Source of the DNA: Brachybacterium sp. SGAir0954
Lineage (GTDB): Bacteria > Actinomycetota > Actinomycetes > Actinomycetales > Dermabacteraceae
Assembly (NCBI RefSeq): GCF_005490785.1
Contig: NZ_CP027295.1
Span: forward strand, 248,001 to 312,000
Direction: 5' to 3'
Length of the DNA stretch: 64,000 nucleotides
Part shown: positions 8,370-17,180 of the stretch, piece after piece
Layout: every line of letters starts with the position of its first letter
How positions within the stretch are numbered: position 1 is the first letter of the stretch
Notes under the pieces: model-generated
What the model saw: only the letters and a program-made list of their open reading frames with translations
The model's database searches: none
Told to the model about the DNA's origin: nothing
Program-made: the position numbers and the translations under genes

Positions 8370-9488
8370 TCAGGGACGGGCCGGCGAGGTCGAGTCGCGG
8401 ACCACGAGCTGCACCGGGACCACGACGTTCGCACGCACCCCACCGTCGATCTGCTTGCCGAGGGCGTCCACCAGCTCCACGGCGATCCGGCGGAAGTCCT
8501 GACGCACGGTGGTGAGCGGCGGGTCCTCCGCCACGGCTCCGGCGGAGTCGTCGAAGCCGCCCACGAGCACGTCCTCGGGCACAGCACGGCCCGCCGCGCG
8601 CAGGGCGGCGATCGCCCCACGCGCCATGCGGTCGTTCGCGGCGAAGATCGCCTCGACGTCGGGGTGCTCGGCGAGGATCTCGGCGGCGCAGTCCTCTCCG
8701 CTGCGCTCCGAGTAGTCCCCGTGGCGGACGGTGACGATCCGCGCCGCGGCCCCCTCCGCGACGGACCCGTCAGCGCCCTCGGGCCCATCGGCCGCGCCCG
8801 TCCCACCGGCCCCGCCCGTCCTGCCGGCGTCACGGACCGCGTCGGCGAACGCCTCGGGGCGCAGGCTGCCGCCGGGTGTGTGCGCGGGGCCGGCGATCAC
8901 GGCGAGGCGGCGGGCCCCGCGCTCCAGGAGGTGCCGGGCCATCATCCGGGCGCCCTCGCGGTCGTCCGCGGCGACGAAGGCGACGCGGTCCTCGAGGCCC
9001 GCCGGACTGCCCACGTTGACCAGCGGGATGCCGGCCGCCTGGATCCGCTCGAAGAGATGGTGCTGCGGCTGCGCGGAGGCCGTCACGGCACCGTCGACAC
9101 CGCTCGTGAGCAGGAAGTTCTCCGCGCGCTTGGCGCTGTCCTCGTCGCCCGCGAGGAGCAGCACCATCGACTGGTCGCGGGCCGCGAGGGCCTGGCCCAC
9201 CTCGATCACGAGGGACTCGAAGGTGGGGTCCTCGAAGAAGCTCGCGGGCGGCTCGTCGATCACGAAGGCGACGGTGCCGCTGCGGCCGGTGCGGAGCCGG
9301 CGCGCGGTGGAGTTCGCGACGTAGCCCGTCTCGCGGATCGCCCGAGCGATGGCCTTGGCGGAGTCCGGGGACACCCAGTGCCCGCCGTTGAGGTGCCGGG
9401 AGACGGTGCCCGTGGAGACGCCGGCGCGACGGGCGACCTCGGTGATCGTCGGGCGCTTGCCCGAACCGCTGGGTCGTGGGGTGGCCAC
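8370..9488 (-). CDS. LacI-family transcriptional regulator of the galactan cassette
   Basis: A 372-residue repressor. The helix-turn-helix TITEVARRAGVSTGTVSRHL is at about 14-33, then the hinge helix (VANSTARRLRTGRSGTVAFV) and a periplasmic-binding-protein-like sensor domain ending with FDDSAGAVAEDPPLTTVRQD. A Gly/Ala-rich insertion of about 25 residues near 225-250 is unusual and probably a surface loop. The GTG start at 9488 has AAGGAG 4 nt upstream. It is the last gene of the leftward operon, 81 bp after the permease. The LacI-type operator at 12850-12869 is its likely target, with galactose or a galacto-oligosaccharide as inducer (inference from the GH42/GH53 neighbours). Confidence 0.93.
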   Translation of the reverse strand: MATPRPSGSGKRPTITEVARRAGVSTGTVSRHLNGGHWVSPDSAKAIARAIRETGYVANSTARRLRTGRSGTVAFVIDEPPASFFEDPTFESLVIEVGQALAARDQSMVLLLAGDEDSAKRAENFLLTSGVDGAVTASAQPQHHLFERIQAAGIPLVNVGSPAGLEDRVAFVAADDREGARMMARHLLERGARRLAVIAGPAHTPGGSLRPEAFADAVRDAGRTGGAGGTGAADGPEGADGSVAEGAAARIVTVRHGDYSERSGEDCAAEILAEHPDVEAIFAANDRMARGAIAALRAAGRAVPEDVLVGGFDDSAGAVAEDPPLTTVRQDFRRIAVELVDALGKQIDGGVRANVVVPVQLVVRDSTSPARP

Positions 9489-9569
9489 GTGGCTCCTTCC
9501 TCGGGGCGGGTGCCGCGGGGAGGGCGGCGTCCGCTCGCCAGTATCGCCCAGCGGCGCGCCGCCCGCAGA

Positions 9570-10529
9570 TCAGCCCTTGACGGCGCCGCCGGTGAGATCG
9601 GACTGCCAGTAGCGCTGCAGCAGGAGGAACAGGGCGATCAGCGGCAGGATCGAGACGAGCGCCCCGGTGACCACCGTCGTGTACATCGCGGGCTGGGAGG
9701 CGCCCTGGTTCATGAGCGTGGACAGGCCCACCGTGATCGGGAACAGGCTGTCGTCGCCGAGCATGATGTACGGGAGCATGTAGTTGTTCCACACGCCGAC
9801 GAACTGGAACAGGAACACGGTGACCAGGCCCGGCATCATCATCGGCACGGCGAACCGGGCGAAGATGCGCAGCTCACCGGCGCCGTCCGTCCGGGCCGCC
9901 TCGATCATCTCCCGCGGGATCGACGCCCCCGCGTAGATGCGGGCGAGGTAGATGCCGTAGGGGTTGAGGATGCTGGGCAGCAGCACCGCCCAGTACGTGT
10001 TGGCGAGGCCCACCTCCGCGAACAGCAGGTACTGTGGGACGGCGAGGATCACGGCCGGGAGCAGCACACCGGCGAGGATGACGTTGAAGAAGAGCTTCTT
10101 GCCGCGGAAGTCGAACAGGGCGAGGCCGTAGCCGGCGGCGGCGGAGACCACGGTCGAGACGAGCGCGCCGCCCACCGCGTACAGGACGGTGTTCCCGGCC
10201 CACCGCACGAACAGGCCGTCGCGATAGGCGAAGAGGTCCCGGAGGTTCTCGATCAGGTGGGTCGAGGGGGCGAGCGTGAAGGTGGAGAACAGCTCGTCCG
10301 GGCTCTTGGACGCGGCCACCAGCACCCAGACGACGGGGAGCAGGCAGTACAGCGCGCCGAGCAGGAGGACCGCCGTGGCGAGGATCGAGGGGCGCTCGGC
10401 GCCGACCCCGCCGGAGGGTGCCGAACGGCCGTCGACGGGACGTCCGCCTCGGGAAGATCGTGCCGTCGCGGCGGGTCGCGCGGTCGTTCCGGCCGACGGG
10501 CCGGTCGCGGGGATGGCTGAGGTGCTCAT
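9570..10529 (-). CDS. Carbohydrate ABC transporter permease, MalG type (galactan cassette)
   Basis: A 319-residue permease with a Pro/Ala/Gly-rich cytoplasmic N-terminus of about 50 residues, six membrane segments, and an EAA loop around EAARTDGAGELRIFARFAVP near residue 225. The C-terminus SDLTGGAVKG matches the CUT1 family. The start ATG at 10529 lies 8 nt after the stop of the MalF-type gene. By linkage to a galactanase and a beta-galactosidase it probably imports galacto-oligosaccharides. No ATPase is encoded here. Confidence 0.92.
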   Translation of the reverse strand: MSTSAIPATGPSAGTTARPAATARSSRGGRPVDGRSAPSGGVGAERPSILATAVLLLGALYCLLPVVWVLVAASKSPDELFSTFTLAPSTHLIENLRDLFAYRDGLFVRWAGNTVLYAVGGALVSTVVSAAAGYGLALFDFRGKKLFFNVILAGVLLPAVILAVPQYLLFAEVGLANTYWAVLLPSILNPYGIYLARIYAGASIPREMIEAARTDGAGELRIFARFAVPMMMPGLVTVFLFQFVGVWNNYMLPYIMLGDDSLFPITVGLSTLMNQGASQPAMYTTVVTGALVSILPLIALFLLLQRYWQSDLTGGAVKG

Positions 10530-10537
10530 GGTGGGGC

Positions 10538-11467
10538 TCACCGCTCTTCCTGGGCGAAGGCCTGGCCGCGCACGAGGCGCAGGAAGCCGAAGGAGATGAC
10601 GAAGGTCGCGAGGGCCACGAGCACGGAGCCCGCGGAGGCGGAGTAGATGTCGTTCTCCGTGAAGGCGTCCTTGTAGATCAGCATCAGCGGCGACCAGGTC
10701 GTCGAGATCGAGCTGGTCAGCGGTCGCAGGAGCATCGGCTCGGCGAACACCTGGAGCGTCGCGATGATCGAGAAGACGCAGGTCATGATCAGCGAGGGCA
10801 GGATCATCGGGACCTTCACGCGGAGGGCGATCTGCAGCTCGGAGCAGCCGTCCAGGGTCGCCGCCTCGTAGAGCTCGCCGGGCACGGAGCGCAGCGAGGT
10901 GTAGAGGACGACCATGTTGAAGCCGGTGCCGCCCCAGATCCCGATGTTCGCGATCGCGAGGAGCACGAGCTGCGGGGACAGCACGTCCGGCAGGCTGCCG
11001 CCGAGGGCGTCCGCGACGAAGTGGAAAGGGCTGGTGCCGGGCAGGTAGAGGAAGCCCCACAGCAGCGAGGAGATCACCGCCGGGACGGCGTAGGGCAGGA
11101 AGATCGTGATCCGGGCGATGCGTCGCAGCCGGGCGCGCTTCGAGTCCAGCAGGAGCGCGAAGAGCAGGGCGAGACCCAGCATGACCGGGACGAGCACGAG
11201 CCCGTACAGGAGCACGCGGCCGGCGCTGCCGAGGAATTCCGGATCGGCGAGCACCTGTGCGTAGTTGCGCAGGCCCGCCCACTCCTGGTGGCGCCCGCCC
11301 TCGCCGAGGCCGAGGCCGACGACCTGCTCACGGCGCACGCTGACGTAGAGGGCGTAGAGGATCGGGATGGCGAGGAAGGCGAGGAAGCACACCGCGGCAG
11401 GGGCGACGAAGACGTAGCCGAAGCGGTCCGTGCGCCGGCGCAGGGTGGAGGCATTCGTGGAGCTCAT
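10538..11467 (-). CDS. Carbohydrate ABC transporter permease, MalF type (galactan cassette)
   Basis: A 309-residue membrane protein with a first segment near 18-38 (YVFVAPAAVCFLAFLAIPIL) and an EAA loop (EAATLDGCSELQIALRVKVP) near residue 205. The start ATG overlaps the stop of the binding-protein gene (ATGA), indicating coupled translation. Partner of the MalG-type permease that follows. Confidence 0.92.
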   Translation of the reverse strand: MSSTNASTLRRRTDRFGYVFVAPAAVCFLAFLAIPILYALYVSVRREQVVGLGLGEGGRHQEWAGLRNYAQVLADPEFLGSAGRVLLYGLVLVPVMLGLALLFALLLDSKRARLRRIARITIFLPYAVPAVISSLLWGFLYLPGTSPFHFVADALGGSLPDVLSPQLVLLAIANIGIWGGTGFNMVVLYTSLRSVPGELYEAATLDGCSELQIALRVKVPMILPSLIMTCVFSIIATLQVFAEPMLLRPLTSSISTTWSPLMLIYKDAFTENDIYSASAGSVLVALATFVISFGFLRLVRGQAFAQEER

Positions 11468-12789
11468 GCGAGGTCGTACCCCTGGTTCTCGAGGTCGGCG
11501 ACGGTGCCCGCCTGGATGGTGGCGAGGGCGTCGACGAAGGCTGCGGCCGTGGATCTCTGGGTCGCGGTGCCGAAGGCGTCGTTGAAGATCGAGTAGGCGA
11601 CATTGACGTTCGGTCCGAAGGTGAGGGGGCGGACGCCCTCGGCGTTCGAGGTCGAGAGCTCGTAGAAGTCGGGCTGGTCGGCGAAGAACTCGGGCGGTGC
11701 GGAGAGGGCCTCGGCCGCGCCGGCCTGATCGGCGGGGAAGACGCCGCTCTTCTCGACGAGGGCGCGGACGCCGTCGGCCGAGGTGTTCATCCACTCGGCG
11801 AAGCGCACGGCCTGGGCGCGATGCGGCGAGCCGACCGTGACGGCGGTCGTGGAGCCTCCCCAGTTGCCGGTGGCCGTCTCCCCCGCTTCCCACTGCGGCA
11901 GCGTCGCCATCCGCCAGGAGCCGGCGGTGGAGCCCGCGTTGCCCGCGAGCACTCCGGGTGCCCACGCCGCGGAGACCCATCCCGCCTGTGTGCCGTTGTT
12001 CAGCGCCGCGTTCCACTGCGGGGTGTACATCGGGTCCCGGGCGATGACGCCCTCCTCGACGAGGCCGCCCCAGAACTCGGCGACGCGGCGTGCGGGCTCG
12101 GAGTCGACGTCCACCTTCCAGCGGTCGCCCGCGATCTGCCACCAGGAGGCGCCCGCCTGCTGGGCGAGGCCCATGAACAGGCCGGGGTCGGTCGAGGAGA
12201 AGGTCCCCAGGTACAGCGACGGATCCGCGCTGTGAAGGGCGCGGGCCGTCTCGGCATACTCGTCCCAGGTGGTGGGGACGCCCAGGCCGTGCTGCTCGAA
12301 GATGTCGGCGCGGTAGTAGAACTGCAGCGGCCCGGTGTCCTGGGGGATCGCATAGACGCTGTCGCCCTGAAGCTGCACGGAGGACCAGATCCCCTCGGCG
12401 AAGTGTCCCGCCGTGCTCGGCGCGAGGTCGGCGGAGATGTCCGCGACGGCATTCGCGGAGACCAGCGAGGTGATCGCCTGGTACTCGGCCTGGACGAGGT
12501 CGGGGGCGCCGTTGCCGGCGCGGACGGCCGTGAGCAGCTTGGTGACCGCGGCGTCCCCGGCGTCCTGGCGGCTCACGTCGACCTGCACGTCCGGGTTCTG
12601 CGCGTTCCACAGGGCGACGACGTCCTCGATCCCGGGGGCCCAGGTCCAGAAGGTCAGCCGGATGACGTCGCTGCCGGAGGACGTCCCGCAGGAGGCGAGT
12701 CCGGCGGTGCCGGCGAGCGCCGCTCCCGCGGCCAGGACCGTGCGACGGGAAAGTTGGCGGCCGGGTCGGCGGGGTGGAGCACTGGGCAT
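11464..12789 (-). CDS. Extracellular sugar-binding lipoprotein (galactan cassette)
   Basis: A 441-residue solute-binding protein with a twin-arginine motif LSRRTVLAAG and lipobox LASC near residue 34. The mature part carries the family pattern (IRLTFWTWAPGIEDVVALWN, TTWDEYAE, WKVDVDSEPARRVAEFW). The start at 12789 has AAGGAGG 5 nt upstream. First gene of the leftward operon driven by the operator-promoter at 12843-12871. Likely ligands are beta-1,4-galacto-oligosaccharides released by the neighbouring GH53 enzyme (inference). Confidence 0.92.
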   Translation of the reverse strand: MPSAPPRRPGRQLSRRTVLAAGAALAGTAGLASCGTSSGSDVIRLTFWTWAPGIEDVVALWNAQNPDVQVDVSRQDAGDAAVTKLLTAVRAGNGAPDLVQAEYQAITSLVSANAVADISADLAPSTAGHFAEGIWSSVQLQGDSVYAIPQDTGPLQFYYRADIFEQHGLGVPTTWDEYAETARALHSADPSLYLGTFSSTDPGLFMGLAQQAGASWWQIAGDRWKVDVDSEPARRVAEFWGGLVEEGVIARDPMYTPQWNAALNNGTQAGWVSAAWAPGVLAGNAGSTAGSWRMATLPQWEAGETATGNWGGSTTAVTVGSPHRAQAVRFAEWMNTSADGVRALVEKSGVFPADQAGAAEALSAPPEFFADQPDFYELSTSNAEGVRPLTFGPNVNVAYSIFNDAFGTATQRSTAAAFVDALATIQAGTVADLENQGYDLA

Positions 12790-12842
12790 CGTCGCCTCCT
12801 TGCGATGGGCGGACCGTCCGGGCTCGGACGGCGCTGGCGGGA

Positions 12843-12871
12843 AGCGTAGGACTGTGATCGATTACAGTCAA
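12843..12871 (-). promoter_or_regulatory. Consensus promoter with a LacI-type operator in its spacer
   Basis: On the minus strand TTGACT (12871-12866) and TACGCT (12848-12843) are separated by exactly 17 bp, a near-consensus housekeeping promoter for the leftward operon. The spacer lies within the 20-bp inverted repeat 12850-12869 (GACTGTGATCGATTACAGTC), symmetric at nine of ten base pairs with a central CG, the classic LacI-family form. It also lies upstream of the divergent GH42 gene, so one bound repressor could shut both units. Confidence 0.78.
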
Positions 12872-12906
12872 GCGCTCCACGTCAGGCTTGCACGCGACGA
12901 GCGACC

Positions 12907-15009
12907 GTGTCAGAGTTCGTCGTCATGCACCGTGATCGTTTCCAGCCTTCCGGCCCGACGGCTCCGGCCTCGCCGGCCGACGCCCTCCCCGCCCCCGGAA
13001 CGGGACCTCGCGACGGCGCAGGACCCCGCCCCACCTGGCCGCTCGGCGTGGACGGCCTCGTCCACGGCGGGGACTACAACCCTGAGCAGTGGCCCCGGGA
13101 GACCTGGGCGGAGGACGCCCGCCTCATGCGCGAGGCCGGCGTGAACCTCGTGAGCGTCGGGATCTTCTCCTGGGCGAGCCTCGAGCCACGACGCGGCGAG
13201 TTCCACTGGGAATGGCTCGACGAGGTCTTCGACCTGTTGCACGAGAACGGCATCCGCATCGACCTCGGCACCCCCACCGCGGCCCCGCCCGCGTGGTTCT
13301 TCCGCGAGCATCCCGAAGCACGGGTGATCGACCGCGAGGGCCGGGCCCTCGGGCCGGGATCCCGCGGCATGGCCTGCCCCTCCTCCCCCGCCTACCGCGC
13401 CGCGGCCACCGGGATCACCCGCGCGCTCGCCGAGCGGTACGGCGACCACCCGGCGCTCGCTCTCTGGCACGTCCACAACGAGTACGGCGCGCCCGTCGGC
13501 GAGAGCTTCTCGGATGCCGCGCAGGAGGCCTTCCGCGACTGGGCGCTCGCACGCCACGGCTCGCTCGACGCCGTGAACACCGCCTGGGGCACGGCCTTCT
13601 GGGGCCAGGTGCTCGGCACCCGCGAGGACCTCCACGCCCCGCTGCCCACGCCCTCGATGCAGAACCCCTCGCTCGAGCTCGACTGGCGCCGCTTCAGCTC
13701 CGAGCAGATCCTCGACTGCTTCCGCGCCGAGCGGGACGTGCTCCGAGAGATCACCCCGCACGTGCCCGTGACCACGAACTTCATGGCGCACACCTGCCCC
13801 AACATCGACCTGTGGAAATGGTCCGACGAGGTCGACGTCGTCGCCAACGACCACTACCTCATCGCGGCAGACGAGCGGAACTTCGTCGAGCTCGCCCTCG
13901 ACGCCGACCTCACCCGGTCGCTGTCCCGCGGGCGTCCCTGGATGCTCATGGAGCACTCCACCTCCGGGGTCAACTGGCAGGGCCGCAACGTCGCGAAGCG
14001 CCCCGGCGAGATGGCCCGCAACTCGCTGTCCCACGTGGGCCGCGGTGCGGACGCGGTGATGTTCTTCCAGTGGCGCGCCTCCCGCAAGGGCGCCGAGAAG
14101 TTCCACTCGGCGATGCTCCCGCACGCCGGGACCGGCAGCCGGATCTGGCGCGAGGTCACCGAGCTCGGCGCGACCCTCGGGTCCCTCGCGGCGATCCGCG
14201 GATCGAGGGTCCGCGCCGACGTCGCGATCCTCTGGGACTGGGAGTCGCACTGGGCGCAGGACCTCCCCTGGCGCCCCTCCGACGCCCTCCGCCACCGGGC
14301 GCAGATCCAGACCTGGTACGAGCGACTGTGGCGCGACCACCTGGCGGTCGACTTCGCGCACCCCGAGGACGACCTCAGCCGGTACCGCCTGGTGCTCGCC
14401 CCCGCCTCCTACCTGCTCACCGACGCCGCGGCGGCGAACATCGACCGCTACGTCCGCGAGGGCGGCCGCCTCGTGGTGGGACCCTTCTCCGGCGTGGTCG
14501 ACGCCGAGGACGGCGTGCGCGCCGGCGGTCTCAACGCCGCGCTCGCCCCGGTGCTGGGAGTCGCCGTGCACGAGTTCTGCCCGCTGCGCGAGGGCGACGA
14601 GGCACGGATCGTCCTCGACGGGAGCCCGCTGCGCGCCCGGATCTGGTGCGAGGACCTGCACCTGGAGGGGGCCGAGCCCGTCGGCACCTACGTCGACGGC
14701 CCCGTGCCCGGCGGCGTCGCCGCGACGCACCACGCCCGTGGCGAGGGGCACGCCTGGTACGTGGCCTCGGACGTCGACGTCGAGGACCTCGCGGCCGTGC
14801 TGCGCGAGCCCTACGCCGCCGCCGGCCTCACCGTGCGGGACCTCCCCGAGGACGTCGAGCTGCTCGAGCGCACCCACGGGGACGGTACCTGCCACCTCAT
14901 CGCGATCAACCACACCGCGGAGCCGGCGCGCATCCCCGTCGGTGACGGGGACCGGCTCGAGGTGCCTGCCGGCGGCGTCGCCACGGCACGGCTCGCCGCG
15001 GGCGCCTGA
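12907..15009 (+). CDS. GH42 beta-galactosidase
   Basis: A 700-residue cytoplasmic glycoside hydrolase, the usual length for GH42. The barrel starts at VHGGDYNPEQWP near residue 45. The predicted acid/base is Glu192 (HVHNEYG) and the nucleophile Glu349 (LMEHSTSGVNW). A trimerisation-like domain and a beta domain follow. No signal peptide, so it would split imported galacto-oligosaccharides into galactose. The GTG at 12907 is used as start; an ATG at 12925 is an alternative, and neither has a good ribosome binding site. Followed after 44 bp by the galactanase gene. Confidence 0.94.
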   Translation: MSEFVVMHRDRFQPSGPTAPASPADALPAPGTGPRDGAGPRPTWPLGVDGLVHGGDYNPEQWPRETWAEDARLMREAGVNLVSVGIFSWASLEPRRGEFHWEWLDEVFDLLHENGIRIDLGTPTAAPPAWFFREHPEARVIDREGRALGPGSRGMACPSSPAYRAAATGITRALAERYGDHPALALWHVHNEYGAPVGESFSDAAQEAFRDWALARHGSLDAVNTAWGTAFWGQVLGTREDLHAPLPTPSMQNPSLELDWRRFSSEQILDCFRAERDVLREITPHVPVTTNFMAHTCPNIDLWKWSDEVDVVANDHYLIAADERNFVELALDADLTRSLSRGRPWMLMEHSTSGVNWQGRNVAKRPGEMARNSLSHVGRGADAVMFFQWRASRKGAEKFHSAMLPHAGTGSRIWREVTELGATLGSLAAIRGSRVRADVAILWDWESHWAQDLPWRPSDALRHRAQIQTWYERLWRDHLAVDFAHPEDDLSRYRLVLAPASYLLTDAAAANIDRYVREGGRLVVGPFSGVVDAEDGVRAGGLNAALAPVLGVAVHEFCPLREGDEARIVLDGSPLRARIWCEDLHLEGAEPVGTYVDGPVPGGVAATHHARGEGHAWYVASDVDVEDLAAVLREPYAAAGLTVRDLPEDVELLERTHGDGTCHLIAINHTAEPARIPVGDGDRLEVPAGGVATARLAAGA

Positions 15010-15053
15010 CAGCCCTGCACCGCACCACCGCAGAACCACGACAAGGGAGAACG

Positions 15054-16730
15054 ATGACGTCCACCCCGCACCCCGCCCACCGCATCCCGACCGGCTCCCC
15101 CGGCTCCTCGATCTCGCGCCGGGGCTTGTCCCGGCTCGCCGTCGGCGGCGCCGCGGCGATCGGCGCCACGGCCGCCGTCGACGGCACGACCCTCGCCGCT
15201 CCCCCGTCCGTGCGTCCCGGCCCCGGGGGCGGATCCGGCCTCGTGAACGCAGGGTTCACGGACGAGCTCTCCGGCTGGAGCGTCTCCGGCGCGCCGTCGG
15301 CCGCCTCCGTCGGCGCGGGCGGCCCGACGGGCGATCGTCGGCCCGACGTGCTCCGCCTCGAGCCGACCGACGGCGCCGAGGTCACCGCGCGCCAGCGGGT
15401 GCAGCTGGGCCGCGGCGGGGACACGGTGCTGCGCGCCCGGGTCCGCGCCGGCGGGGAGGGCGGCGCCGCTCTCGAGCTGCGCACGCGCGGCCGGGTGCAT
15501 CGCACCTCCGTGCCGGTGACCGGGGACGACGGCCTCTGGTTGGATCTCGCCGTGGGCGCTCCCGAGGCGCGCGGCACCCTCGAGGTGTCCCTCACCGTCA
15601 CGGGCCGCGACGGGGCGTGGGCGGAGTTCGACGACCTCGAGCTCGAAGCCGGCGCCGTCGAGCGCTCCGTGCGCGGCGTGGACCTCTCCGGCGTGCCGAA
15701 GAACGAGGCCCACGGCGCGGAGTACACGACGGCGGACGGCTCCGCCGCCGTGGACCCGGTCGAGGTGCTCGGTGCGCACGGCGCGAACCTGGGCCGGCTG
15801 CGGGTCTGGGTCGATCCGGCGGACGGCTACTGCACCCCCGAGCACACGCTCGCGATGGCGCGCCGGATCCGCGCGGCGGGGATGGACGTGCTCGTGGACC
15901 TCCACTACTCCGACGAGTGGACGGACCCGGGAGCCCAGCACGTGCCCGCGGCCTGGGCGGGGCTCGATGCGGACGGTCTCGTCACCGCCGTCGCCGAGCA
16001 CACGCGCCGCACCCTGACCCTGCTGCGCGAGGCCGGGGTCGACGTCGCGATGGTGCAGGTCGGCAACGAGATCAACCCCGGGATGCTGTGGCCGCTCGGC
16101 CAGACCTGGGACATCGACGAGTCCGACGGCGTCGCGGGCGCCCAGTGGGAGAACCTCGCCCGCTTCCTCACGGCCGGCTCCCGCGCCGTCACCGAGGTGT
16201 ACCCCGACGCCGCCGTGATGCTGCACCTGACCAACATCCACGACGGCATCGACGGCCTGACCTGGTGGCTCGACGAGGCCCAGGGCCGCGGCGTGCCCTT
16301 CGACCTCATCGGCCTCTCCTACTACCCCTACTGGCACGGCACGCTCGCCGACCTGCAGGAGGCGGTGGCCGTGCTCGGCGCGCGGTACGACCGGGACGTG
16401 ATCGTCGTCGAGACCGCCTACCCGTTCACCCTCGAGGACGACCCGCGCGTGCCCTACCCGAACATCGTCACCGAGGAGACCCCGCTGCCGGAGGGCTATC
16501 CGGCGACCCCGTCGGGGCAGGCGGCGTTCTTCCGTGCGGTGCAGGACGTGACCGTCTCCGCCGCGGGCGGCCACGGCCGGGGCGCCGTCTACTGGGAGCC
16601 CGCCTGGACCGCGGTCGAGGGCGCCGGCTGGGACCTGCACGACCCCGCCTCGGGCAACGCCTGGGAGAACCAGGCCATGTTCGACCACGAGGGGCGCGCG
16701 CTCCCCGAGGTGCTCGCCGAGCTCCGCTGA
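15054..16730 (+). CDS. Secreted GH53 endo-beta-1,4-galactanase
   Basis: A 558-residue enzyme. A twin-arginine signal (SRRGLSRLAVGG, residues 21-32) precedes a beta-sandwich, carbohydrate-binding-like region (about 60-200, beginning GLVNAGFTDELSGWSV). The GH53 barrel starts at RGVDLSGVPKNEA. Catalytic residues are Glu339 (VGNEI) as acid/base and Glu453 (VVETAYP) as nucleophile. It would cut arabinogalactan type I or pectic galactan outside the cell, feeding the ABC importer and GH42 enzyme. AAGGGAG precedes the ATG. The 3' side carries the A2/B2 hairpins. Confidence 0.93.
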   Translation: MTSTPHPAHRIPTGSPGSSISRRGLSRLAVGGAAAIGATAAVDGTTLAAPPSVRPGPGGGSGLVNAGFTDELSGWSVSGAPSAASVGAGGPTGDRRPDVLRLEPTDGAEVTARQRVQLGRGGDTVLRARVRAGGEGGAALELRTRGRVHRTSVPVTGDDGLWLDLAVGAPEARGTLEVSLTVTGRDGAWAEFDDLELEAGAVERSVRGVDLSGVPKNEAHGAEYTTADGSAAVDPVEVLGAHGANLGRLRVWVDPADGYCTPEHTLAMARRIRAAGMDVLVDLHYSDEWTDPGAQHVPAAWAGLDADGLVTAVAEHTRRTLTLLREAGVDVAMVQVGNEINPGMLWPLGQTWDIDESDGVAGAQWENLARFLTAGSRAVTEVYPDAAVMLHLTNIHDGIDGLTWWLDEAQGRGVPFDLIGLSYYPYWHGTLADLQEAVAVLGARYDRDVIVVETAYPFTLEDDPRVPYPNIVTEETPLPEGYPATPSGQAAFFRAVQDVTVSAAGGHGRGAVYWEPAWTAVEGAGWDLHDPASGNAWENQAMFDHEGRALPEVLAELR

Positions 16731-16770
16731 CCGCCCCGGGCCCCGGCTTCCCCGCCGCCGCACAGGCCAC

Positions 16771-16826
16771 GGGACGTCTTCGTACGGGTCGGCCCCTCAG
16801 GGCGGAGACCCGTACGAAGACGTCCC
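16771..16826. repeat. Long palindromic element A, right copy
   Basis: Perfect 20-bp arms (16771-16790 and 16807-16826) with a 16-nt core GGCCCCTCAGGGCGGA. Nearly identical to the left copy at 8154-8209, in the same orientation. It begins 40 bp after the galactanase stop. Confidence 0.8.
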
Positions 16827-16857
16827 GTACGCCGAGAGCACCGGCCGCCTCAGAGCC

Positions 16858-16919
16858 CACGGGACGTCCTCGCGCAGGTGTGCCCCTCAGGGCGGGGACC
16901 TGCGCGAGGACGTCCCGTG
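16858..16919. repeat. Long palindromic element B, right copy
   Basis: Perfect 22-bp arms (16858-16879 and 16898-16919) around the core GTGCCCCTCAGGGCGGGG. Same A-then-B order as at 8.2 kb. Lies between the convergent galactanase and YbdD-like genes, where it could stop transcription from both sides. Confidence 0.8.
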
Positions 16920-16982
16920 CGTTCAGCGGCCCCGCCGCGCCCCGCCGCCCACCGGCTGCGGGCCGGCCCCACGCCGCGCCGC

Positions 16983-17180
16983 TCAGCAGCAGCGGGCGCC
17001 GGGGTTCGCGTCCTGCTCGGCGTACTTCGCGCGCCAGAACTCGCGCTCGGTGAGCGGCGGGTGGGTGCAGCCGGTGATGCGGTGGTGGTGGAGGTAGAGG
17101 TCGTAGGCGTCGGAGCCGAGGACCCCGCGCGCGAGCCGTCGGACCTCCCGCAGCGCCGCGACCAGCGCGGCCCCGCTCAT
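16983..17180 (-). CDS. YbdD/YjiX-family small protein, partner of CstA
   Basis: A 65-residue protein with the family core SDAYDLYLHHHR, a T-x-x-EFWR segment and a C-terminal RCC. In enterobacteria the homologues YbdD and YjiX are encoded directly after the pyruvate or peptide transporters CstA and BtsT and are needed for their activity (known for YbdD). The ATG overlaps the cstA stop by one base (TGATG). Confidence 0.88.
   Translation of the reverse strand: MSGAALVAALREVRRLARGVLGSDAYDLYLHHHRITGCTHPPLTEREFWRAKYAEQDANPGARCC

Noticed and set aside
8154..16919. Galactan cassette as a transposon with terminal inverted repeats
   Set aside because: The flanking units are direct copies, not inverted with respect to each other, and there is no transposase; a terminator or recombination role is more likely.
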